64,000 bases of DNA from an uncultured Bacteroidales bacterium. GTDB lineage: Bacteria; Bacteroidota; Bacteroidia; Bacteroidales; Bacteroidaceae. The stretch spans positions 1 through 64,000 of the forward strand of contig CACZAN010000006.1 in assembly GCA_902779165.1 (NCBI GenBank), read 5' to 3'. The position numbers and the translations under genes are program-made. The notes under the pieces are model-generated. The model did not search any database and was not told where the DNA came from. It saw only the letters and a list, made by a program, of their open reading frames with translations. This document shows positions 45,596 through 52,906 of this stretch, piece by piece (positions within the stretch are counted from its first letter, which is position 1; every line of letters begins with the position of its first letter).

Positions 45596-46435
45596 ATGGA
45601 CAGACAAGGGTTTATTGATTTTAACAAACTGCTTTCACCGGATAATTCACGTAAGGCTACCAGTTATGCCCAGGCGATAATGATTCTGGACGAGGTGCTT
45701 GTGCATCAGAACGTGATTGACCTCCACGGGCAGTCACTCTATGATATTCCAAATGCAGCCACCATAGAGGAAGTACTGCGTTTTGTGAATGAAGAGGTAA
45801 AAAAGATGAAAAGTAACCAGCAAAACATCTTTGATTATGGTAACCCTGGACAAAGAAGCTATCCATTGAAGAATTTTTGTTCTGCTGCCCTGAAGAGTCT
45901 GAAGGAGTATGTTTTATATGAACAAGAAATAAAGGCCGCTGATATAATAGTTGCTCAGGAATCAAATCCAAGAACCATCTCCAAGAAACTCATTACCCAT
46001 TTCGACCTTACACAAGAAGGAGAAGATGTTGTCGCTGTCACAAAACGCCGAAAGGGACAAGACTATTTTCGTCGTATGATACTCACCAATTACGGCAGCC
46101 GTTGTGCGCTGACAGGCATAGACATTCCGCAATTGCTCATTGCCAGCCACATCATCCCCTGGGAAGACAAGAAACACAAGCAAGATCGCTTGAATCCTTG
46201 CAACGGTATCTGTCTCTCGGCACTTTATGACAAAGCTTTCGATGAAGGTCTCATTTCTTTCTCGCCAAGCGACTACACAGTCTGTTTCTCCTCTATCTTG
46301 CGAGAAAAAGAAACAAAGGAGTATTACGACAAGTACTTTGGCCTTATTATTGGGAAAAAGTTAACTATGCCAACAGATTATTTGCCCAGTAGTGAGTTTC
46401 TTGAGTATCATTACGAACGTATTTTTCAGAGGTGA
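45596..46435 (+). CDS. HNH endonuclease
   Basis: A 279-residue protein. The C-terminal half (~150-235) is an HNH_2-type nuclease: FRRMILTNYGSRCALTG, then the His pair in LLIASHIIPWEDKK, and RLNPCNGICLSALYDKAFDE, the Asn and His/Asp core of the family. The N-terminal part (1-140) is helical and may bind DNA or partners. It overlaps the next small gene frame and belongs to the run leading to McrB, so it is probably an accessory nuclease of that locus. Confidence 0.9.
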   Translation: MDRQGFIDFNKLLSPDNSRKATSYAQAIMILDEVLVHQNVIDLHGQSLYDIPNAATIEEVLRFVNEEVKKMKSNQQNIFDYGNPGQRSYPLKNFCSAALKSLKEYVLYEQEIKAADIIVAQESNPRTISKKLITHFDLTQEGEDVVAVTKRRKGQDYFRRMILTNYGSRCALTGIDIPQLLIASHIIPWEDKKHKQDRLNPCNGICLSALYDKAFDEGLISFSPSDYTVCFSSILREKETKEYYDKYFGLIIGKKLTMPTDYLPSSEFLEYHYERIFQR

Positions 46436-46443
46436 TTTTGGAT

Positions 46444-46758
46444 ATGGCCCAGAAGAAATATAAAGATGTTGCGTACATTCAAATGGATATATCTTATTAC
46501 GGGAAGTACTTTTCAAAAGTGAAGTACTATCCAGCAAAGGTTAGTGGGGTAAGTTCCCATTCCCTCCGAGATGAAGATGGTTTTTGGCTTGGTTTGGATT
46601 TGGATGGTGTTATTCCGATAAATGTACATTTGTTTTTCTTCGATAGGAAGTGGAACACAAATTGTGAGCATTGTGAACGTGATGCCGATGGCGGTTGGAG
46701 TCATGTATTTGATTCTTCAATATTATGTAAAAACATCAGAATTAAATATACATATTGA
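46444..46758 (+). CDS. Small protein of unknown function between HNH and McrB
   Basis: A 104-residue protein with no family I recognise. It is rich in aromatic residues (YIQMDISYYGKYFSKVKYYP) and ends with CEHCERDADGGWSHVFDS, where two Cys could bind metal, then basic/aromatic residues. The frame opens at a GTG overlapping the HNH stop (46432), but the ATG at 46444 is preferred. The stop lies two bases before the McrB start. Its tight packing suggests it is a working part of the HNH-McrB operon. Confidence 0.7.
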   Translation: MAQKKYKDVAYIQMDISYYGKYFSKVKYYPAKVSGVSSHSLRDEDGFWLGLDLDGVIPINVHLFFFDRKWNTNCEHCERDADGGWSHVFDSSILCKNIRIKYTY

Positions 46759-46760
46759 TT

Positions 46761-48677
46761 ATGAATATAGAGAATATACTTCGAATTGGTGCTGTCTCAG
46801 ACAATGGTCAGGTAATGATTGTTGACGAAGACAGATTGTGTTATCTTGTAAAATCAGATAATAAAGGTGCTGTAGGAATGCGAACAATCTCAAAGGCTCT
46901 CCTTGACGAATATATTCGTTTCTTTTCAGAAAAGCCTTCTGCAACAGCTACTGATGCGAGGGAAGCACTTTGCGGGAATAGTGAGATAGATAAATTTGAA
47001 TATGGCTATACCTCAACTTTGACCGTAATGGCAAAGATGGTATTGGGACACGACGACATACAGGAGAAAGAAGTTATTAAAAAAGAGATTATTCGGGAGA
47101 AATATGCTGCAACTTTTTTAAGGAAAGCTATGCGGACAACCCTAGACGAAGATGCCAATTTCTCTCATTTGGCAGCTCTTAATCAATATGATCAAACATC
47201 AAAACGTTTGCGATTAAATGGATTTAGTATAGGATGTGACAAGAATCTTTTACCGCCTCGTACAGATGACTATGACATCAGTATCTCATGGGTGTACGAA
47301 TCTCAAGAATATGTGCTATATTTAGAATTTGTCCCCGCTGATATGGAAAAGTTGCTTTTTCCTGCATATAACAATGCGTATCAGGGAAAATTCCAAATGT
47401 TGAAAGATACCAATGGCGATTATGTATTATATGAAATTATAGGTTCTTTGAAATATGACAGTGAAAACAGGTCTCTCCAGCAAATCTTCTATGGAGCTTC
47501 AGGAACAGAGTATATATGTTCATATCTAACTGCTCTTCGTACCAAGCCATTCATGTTGTTAGCTGGAATAAGTGGAACGGGCAAGAGCCGCATTGTGAGG
47601 AAACTGGCACAAGCGACCGCGACACAAAAATACAACAATGAAGAAGATCGATGGAAGGATAATCGTCCGGAGAACTTCGAGTTGATTCAAGTGAAACCTA
47701 ACTGGCATAACTCAATGGATGTGGTGGGATTTTATTCCAATATCTCTGGAAAGTACGAGTTTACGCCCTTTGTGGAGTTTATCGTTAAAGCTTGGCAACA
47801 CCAAGAAACTCCCTATTTCCTTTGCTTGGATGAAATGAATTTGGCTCCTGTGGAAGAATACTTTGCAGAATTCCTTAGTGCCATTGAGTCGCGTTCTACA
47901 GACGAGAACGGTAATTACATAACTGACCCCATTATCAAGCCGTTCAAAAAGTTCGGCAAAGATGTTTGCGAGGCAATGTTGAAACATCTTCTTGGTGAAG
48001 CCCATCATACAGAATCCAATCCTTTGGCCGTACAATTTTCAGAAAAAGGACTCACGTTGCCTCCTAACTTGATGGTGATGGGGACTGTAAATATGGACGA
48101 TACGACTTTCTCATTCTCTCGTAAGGTGCTGGATAGGGCAATGTCGGTGGAGATGAACGAAGTGGATTACGACAAGTTCCTGTCGGGCGAAAGCGAGCAG
48201 TTCCCCTTGCTGACGGACATGAATGAATTGTTGGTGAACCGTCCACAACGGGCAGCAGAAGTGACAGAGGAGATTGAATCAGATAAGGTGATTGCCTACT
48301 TAAAGGATGTGAACACGCTGATGGAAGGAACACCGTTCAAGCTCGGCTATCGTGCTGCAAATGAGGCTATGCTTTATGTCGCAGCCTGCAAAAAGTTTGC
48401 AGGAAGCGACTATGCTTTGGCAAATGCGTTGGACGAATTCACCTTGATGAAGATTCTTTCTCGCATAGAGGGTGATGACAGTCGGTTGGGCATGGCCGAT
48501 GATGACCCGCGCATTGCCACACTTGGTATTGAAGCAAGTGAGCAACATACAAGCTTGTTGACTTGTCTGAAGTCGATTGTCCATAAACACATTGGAGCTT
48601 CCAGCAAGACAGAGAAGAAGATTGACCAAATGTGTAATACGCTTGAACGTGAGCATTTCGTCTCTTATTGGGCATAA
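46761..48677 (+). CDS. mcrB: McrB-type AAA+ GTPase
   Basis: About 638 residues. The N-terminal ~250 residues are unassigned (target recognition in McrB proteins; this part varies). The AAA+ motor has Walker A AGISGTGKSR (~268), Walker B FLCLDEMNLAPVEEYFAEF (~352), and the McrB hallmark MGTVNMDDTTFSFSRKVLDR (~440). McrB recognises modified DNA and drives cleavage by McrC. The ATG at 46761 is chosen over an upstream TTG. Its stop directly abuts the DUF2357 gene, the expected McrC-type partner. Confidence 0.92.
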   Translation: MNIENILRIGAVSDNGQVMIVDEDRLCYLVKSDNKGAVGMRTISKALLDEYIRFFSEKPSATATDAREALCGNSEIDKFEYGYTSTLTVMAKMVLGHDDIQEKEVIKKEIIREKYAATFLRKAMRTTLDEDANFSHLAALNQYDQTSKRLRLNGFSIGCDKNLLPPRTDDYDISISWVYESQEYVLYLEFVPADMEKLLFPAYNNAYQGKFQMLKDTNGDYVLYEIIGSLKYDSENRSLQQIFYGASGTEYICSYLTALRTKPFMLLAGISGTGKSRIVRKLAQATATQKYNNEEDRWKDNRPENFELIQVKPNWHNSMDVVGFYSNISGKYEFTPFVEFIVKAWQHQETPYFLCLDEMNLAPVEEYFAEFLSAIESRSTDENGNYITDPIIKPFKKFGKDVCEAMLKHLLGEAHHTESNPLAVQFSEKGLTLPPNLMVMGTVNMDDTTFSFSRKVLDRAMSVEMNEVDYDKFLSGESEQFPLLTDMNELLVNRPQRAAEVTEEIESDKVIAYLKDVNTLMEGTPFKLGYRAANEAMLYVAACKKFAGSDYALANALDEFTLMKILSRIEGDDSRLGMADDDPRIATLGIEASEQHTSLLTCLKSIVHKHIGASSKTEKKIDQMCNTLEREHFVSYWA

Positions 48678-50894
48678 ATGGCTGTGAAGGGGAACATATT
48701 CAACTTTGAGATTCGGAATAATGATGTCCGGATACGTTTCTCGTGTGACAAAACTATCGACCGCATACGAAAGGCAATGGAAAACCTTTCTGTGGAACGA
48801 GGCGACGAGAAACTGATGGCTGAATTTGTCACTTCACAAGCAGAGGCCAGCTTTGTTTTCAACGGTCACGAAAGCAAAAGCAAGCAACTGATGCACGAGG
48901 CTCTTTTCTTCGAGAACACACAATACCCCGTGCTTATTCAGGGGGAAGATGGAGTGAGTGAGATGTCGCTGGTGTTCTCCAACGTGACAAAAGACTCACA
49001 GTTGAGCAGCGACGGGAATCTGCTGTTTGGTGCTGTCGGATTCGGCAATCAGGTCGGGAAAACGGATATCAGTCTCAACTACAAAAAAGACGGAAGGGCA
49101 AAGAGCCTGCGTTTCACCACGGAGGTTCTGAGTTACAAAATGGATTACCGCACTGACATGAAGTGGATTATTCGTGATATAGAGCAGGAATACAGTATGC
49201 TGTCGTTTGCCTTCATGCGCGAAACCTACATCAACTTCCGTACCAGCAGCGGTGAATCGTCCGATCTGATTTGGTGGCAGATATTCCAATCGTGCTTCAA
49301 CGACATCACTAAAGCCTGCCGACAAATCATCAACTCTCCCAAACGGAAGTTGCACGATAGAGTGAGCTATGAACGTCAGGAGAGGCTGAGATGGGTGGAG
49401 CGTGAACTGGAGAACGAATACTACGAATTCAAGGATGACCCGCATCACCTTTATCGCACTCATGAACTCTGTCACACCAACGACACCATAGAGAACCGCT
49501 TCCTGAAATTTGTAATGGGTCAAACGCTGCAACGCTTCAACATCGTGAGCCAACATATCAGGAATGCCGTCGCTAAATCCAAAATTATGGAAAGCAGGCT
49601 TGACGAGATGGGAGATGAACTGCAACGGCTGGTGAGCCATCCTTTCTTCAGGAATATCGGATTGTTCAAGGGATTCTCGCAAGACTCGCTGGTGATGAAG
49701 AAATCCATCAACTATCGAACCATCTACCAGAAATGGATTGAGTTGCTATGCGGATATGAACTGGAGGAAGGTGTTAACAAACTGGAGACGAAGGACATCG
49801 CTATGTTGTATGAGATATGGTGTTTCTTGAAAGTAAAAAACATTGTTTCCGACCTGTTAGGTGAGAAGGCGATTGCTCAATACAAAGGCAAGAAGATGAC
49901 ACCGCAGTTTATCCGTGATTTGAACTGGGGCACGCATTCGGAAGTTATCTTCCTGCGGACGGAGGACAATGTGGAATTGGCATCGGTAATGTATAATGCT
50001 CCAGTGAAAGAAGATGATAGTGAAGTGTCGTCTGCCATAAAGGGGACAAAGACATTTACCACTCAACAGCGTCCTGATATCGTGTTGCGTTTGACTAAAC
50101 GGCAGAAGGGAATTCAATATACCTTCCTTTTCGATGCGAAATACCGCATAAGCGATTCTCATCCCGACGATATGGACATCCCACCAAGTGATGCCATTGA
50201 CCAGATGCACCGCTATCGTGATGCCATCTATTATATCGAACCAGCCAACCAGAAGCCTAAGCGTGAAGTAATAGGCGGATATGTTCTTTTCCCGGGAAGC
50301 TACACTCGTGAGGAGTTTGAGAAGTCACATTATTATGAATCTATCAAGGCTATTGGCATCGGCGCATTTCCATTGAAGCCGTCAGACGGGATTACAGTTG
50401 ATCCTAATAGTAGTGAGCAGGCATTGCGTGAACAGATAGCGGAATGGTTGAAGCGAAGCCGGATGAAGACTTATCTATATAAGAATGTAGCGCCCCAACA
50501 TGGATTGGAATACCAAGATCCTGACGATGTACTTCTTGTAAATTTCGCAAAGAAGGACAAACTTGCGAAGATGAAAGAACTGGGATTGTGCTATCTTCGT
50601 ACAGGCGAAGATGCGGGAGCGATTGTTTTGGAGCCAAAAGCATTGAATGCAAAGTATGTGATGTTGCATAACGGAACATCTGGCACATTGTATAAGTTGA
50701 AAGGTGGGGGGCCAAGATTTATGTCTAAGGAAGCTTTGCAAAAGAAAGGCTTTGAAAACTTGGGGCATGATTATTATTTGGTATATTATTTTGATACAAG
50801 TAAATCGCAAGATTATGCCAAGATACCCGCTCTTGCGCGGAGAAATAGTACTACACGCCCTTGGTTTGCGACTTGGGAAGAACTTATGCATTAG
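48678..50894 (+). CDS. DUF2357 nuclease, McrC-like partner of McrB
   Basis: A 738-residue protein. The N-terminal two thirds fit DUF2357, and the C-terminal part has a PD-(D/E)xK nuclease core: RPDIVLRL (~465) and FLFDAKYRI (~484). After it an additional ~200 residues (GLEYQDPDDVLLVNFAKKD on) form a less familiar tail. DUF2357 proteins replace McrC in many McrB loci and cleave modified or foreign DNA. The gene begins immediately after the McrB stop with no gap, and is followed by vsr after 3 bp. Confidence 0.88.
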   Translation: MAVKGNIFNFEIRNNDVRIRFSCDKTIDRIRKAMENLSVERGDEKLMAEFVTSQAEASFVFNGHESKSKQLMHEALFFENTQYPVLIQGEDGVSEMSLVFSNVTKDSQLSSDGNLLFGAVGFGNQVGKTDISLNYKKDGRAKSLRFTTEVLSYKMDYRTDMKWIIRDIEQEYSMLSFAFMRETYINFRTSSGESSDLIWWQIFQSCFNDITKACRQIINSPKRKLHDRVSYERQERLRWVERELENEYYEFKDDPHHLYRTHELCHTNDTIENRFLKFVMGQTLQRFNIVSQHIRNAVAKSKIMESRLDEMGDELQRLVSHPFFRNIGLFKGFSQDSLVMKKSINYRTIYQKWIELLCGYELEEGVNKLETKDIAMLYEIWCFLKVKNIVSDLLGEKAIAQYKGKKMTPQFIRDLNWGTHSEVIFLRTEDNVELASVMYNAPVKEDDSEVSSAIKGTKTFTTQQRPDIVLRLTKRQKGIQYTFLFDAKYRISDSHPDDMDIPPSDAIDQMHRYRDAIYYIEPANQKPKREVIGGYVLFPGSYTREEFEKSHYYESIKAIGIGAFPLKPSDGITVDPNSSEQALREQIAEWLKRSRMKTYLYKNVAPQHGLEYQDPDDVLLVNFAKKDKLAKMKELGLCYLRTGEDAGAIVLEPKALNAKYVMLHNGTSGTLYKLKGGGPRFMSKEALQKKGFENLGHDYYLVYYFDTSKSQDYAKIPALARRNSTTRPWFATWEELMH

Positions 50895-50897
50895 TCT

Positions 50898-51476
50898 ATG
50901 GATAAACTCTCGAAACTCCAGCGGCATAATAATATGGCAGCGATCCATTCGAAGGACACGAAGCCAGAGATGATTGTGCGACGTGGGTTGTGGAAAAGAG
51001 GCTTTCGCTATAGACTGAACCATAAACGATTGCCTGGTCATCCAGACTTGGTGCTGAGGAAATACAGGACGTGCATCTTTGTGAATGGTTGCTTTTGGCA
51101 TGGACACCACATCAATTTACAATTTGACGATTTACCGCTCGGCCCATCGGGACGCTTCACACTTGAAGATTTTACGATTTCAAACTCAGAGTGTTGCAAG
51201 ATCCCGAAGACGAACAGGGAGTTCTGGGTGGCGAAAATTCGCCGGAACATGGAAAGAGACAAAGAGGAGCAGCGTAAACTGGCTGAAATGGGTTGGCATT
51301 GCATCACTATCTGGGAGTGCGAGTTGAAGCCATCGAAGCGTGAGGAGACGTTGGACTCAATAGCCTTTACCCTGAATCATATCTGGTTGCAAAACCATGG
51401 GGCAATAGTTGTTCCTTATCCGCAGGTAGAAGAGGAGGATATGCAGATGCCGATGGCGGCAGAAGATCATGTTTGA
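50898..51476 (+). CDS. vsr: Very short patch repair endonuclease Vsr
   Basis: A 192-residue protein. HSKDTKPEMIVRRGLWKRGF, LPGHPDLVL with catalytic Asp at 50, and CIFVNGCFWHGH (zinc/His region) are the Vsr landmarks; NREFWVAKIRRNMERDKE and GWHCITIWECEL follow. Vsr nicks T:G mismatches made by deamination of 5-methylcytosine, and is normally encoded with an m5C methyltransferase. None is present within at least 10 kb on either side in this window. The C-terminal ~40 residues are an extra acidic tail. A shared terminator follows. Confidence 0.94.
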   Translation: MDKLSKLQRHNNMAAIHSKDTKPEMIVRRGLWKRGFRYRLNHKRLPGHPDLVLRKYRTCIFVNGCFWHGHHINLQFDDLPLGPSGRFTLEDFTISNSECCKIPKTNREFWVAKIRRNMERDKEEQRKLAEMGWHCITIWECELKPSKREETLDSIAFTLNHIWLQNHGAIVVPYPQVEEEDMQMPMAAEDHV

Positions 51477-51508
51477 TAGAAGACTAAACTTAAAAAGAAT
51501 ATATAAGG

Positions 51509-51540
51509 CTCGCCCCGCACAAATTGATGTGTGGGGCGAG
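51509..51540. terminator. Bidirectional terminator between vsr and the acetylesterase
   Basis: CTCGCCCCGCAC and GTGTGGGGCGAG form a 12-bp stem (one G-U) around an 8-base loop, with T-rich tails on both strands. It separates converging transcripts and marks the right end of the island. Confidence 0.9.
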
Positions 51541-51562
51541 TATTTTTCAAGTTTTATCTGAG

Positions 51563-52867
51563 TTATCGTCTGTTGGGGGTGAGGAGTACCTTGCGGTGGT
51601 TGACGACGTAGATGCCGGCGGGGAGGCGATGGGCGGTGGCCTTGGTGGCTACGCGCATGCCGCGGAGGTCGTAGATGGCGTCGTCGGTGTCGGGTGTGGC
51701 GGCGAGGTCGCTGACGGGTGTGTCTACGAGTCCTACGGAGATGTCGACTTTATGCTCGGTGCCGAAGAAGTCGGTGTAGGTGGCGGTGACGATGCCTCCG
51801 TAGCCCTGGGCGTCGGTAGTGACTTTGCCGCTTCTAATTCTTAGGGTCTCGCTGCTGAAGGTGGCTTCCTCGGTGAGGTCCTCGCGGTGGCCGTCGTTGA
51901 AGGTGGCCCAGAGCTGGAGGGTGACGGTGGCTCGCTTGCCGGCGTCGATGTGGTCGTCGAAGTTCTTGACGGTGAAGAACTTCTTGAGGGTGGAGGCCAT
52001 CCTGAAGGTGGAGTCCATCTTTGCCTCGCGGCCCATGACGTGCAGAGCGGAGTAGGCGTAGCGCTTGCCCATGGTGCGGTAGCCGGCGGCGTTGAAGTGC
52101 CAGGGGTCGCTGCCGTTGCCCGGGCAGCCGTTGGAGTGGATGACGTGGGAGGTGGGAACGGTGCTGGGCATCTTGGCCACGACGGTGTTGTGGCCGTAGC
52201 AGGCTCCGCCCTGGTCCTGGCGCAGGGTCTCGCCGACGAAGAGGGGTACGTCCTGTGCCTCGAGGCCGAGGTCTGTGAGGAGGTCGTTGTAGATCTTCTT
52301 CACGTTTTTCGGCCAGTTGGGGTCGCCGTTGTTCGAGCATCCCTGATGTAGGAGTATGCCTTTGATGATGCCTTTCTGCTGTGCTTTCTTGCCGATGTCG
52401 ACGAGTCGCTGGTAGGCGTTGCCGCCGTATTGTTCTCTGGTGAGTATTGCCCACCATTCATTGGGGTTGTCGGCGAGTTTCTGCTCGCATTTGTCCTTGT
52501 CGAACATCTCGATGGGGCTGCCGCCCATGGCTACGGCGACGACACCGACCTTGATGTCCTTGGGCAGTGCAGCGACCATGGTGCGGCCGAAGTAGTCGCT
52601 CATGCCGAGTTTTCCGACGGGGCTGACGATTGGGCAGTTGGCGATGTACTCGTTGCCGAGCACGCGGGTGGGGCTGGAGAAATTGGTGGTGGCGAACATC
52701 CGGAAGCGGCTGTTCACGCCCTCGTCGCAGGTCTCCCACTGGGCATTGCCCTCCATGTTGGATTGTCCGAAGCAGAGGTAGATGTAGAAGTTGGGGTTGG
52801 GTTCCTGGGCGCTGGCGGCTGTCAGTCCCAGGGTGAGCATTGCAAATAGCAGTAGTTTCTTTTTCAT
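51563..52867 (-). CDS. SGNH/sialate-O-acetylesterase-type carbohydrate esterase
   Basis: A 434-residue secreted protein (signal peptide MKKKLLLFAMLTLGLTAASA). The catalytic Ser is in YLCFGQSNMEG (about residue 36) and the Asp/His pair in SDPWHFNAAGYRTMG (about 253-258), as in SASA/CE6-type acetylesterases that deacetylate xylan or other glycans. A C-terminal domain (~285-380) looks like a bacterial Ig fold, and the end (IYDLRGMRV...LPAGIYVVNHRKVLL) is a short sorting-tail-like motif shared with its neighbours. It is the last gene of the carbohydrate operon. Confidence 0.88.
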   Translation of the reverse strand: MKKKLLLFAMLTLGLTAASAQEPNPNFYIYLCFGQSNMEGNAQWETCDEGVNSRFRMFATTNFSSPTRVLGNEYIANCPIVSPVGKLGMSDYFGRTMVAALPKDIKVGVVAVAMGGSPIEMFDKDKCEQKLADNPNEWWAILTREQYGGNAYQRLVDIGKKAQQKGIIKGILLHQGCSNNGDPNWPKNVKKIYNDLLTDLGLEAQDVPLFVGETLRQDQGGACYGHNTVVAKMPSTVPTSHVIHSNGCPGNGSDPWHFNAAGYRTMGKRYAYSALHVMGREAKMDSTFRMASTLKKFFTVKNFDDHIDAGKRATVTLQLWATFNDGHREDLTEEATFSSETLRIRSGKVTTDAQGYGGIVTATYTDFFGTEHKVDISVGLVDTPVSDLAATPDTDDAIYDLRGMRVATKATAHRLPAGIYVVNHRKVLLTPNRR

Positions 52868-52906
52868 TGGTTATGTATATGAAGTTTTAGATGTCGCACG
52901 GGGGGA

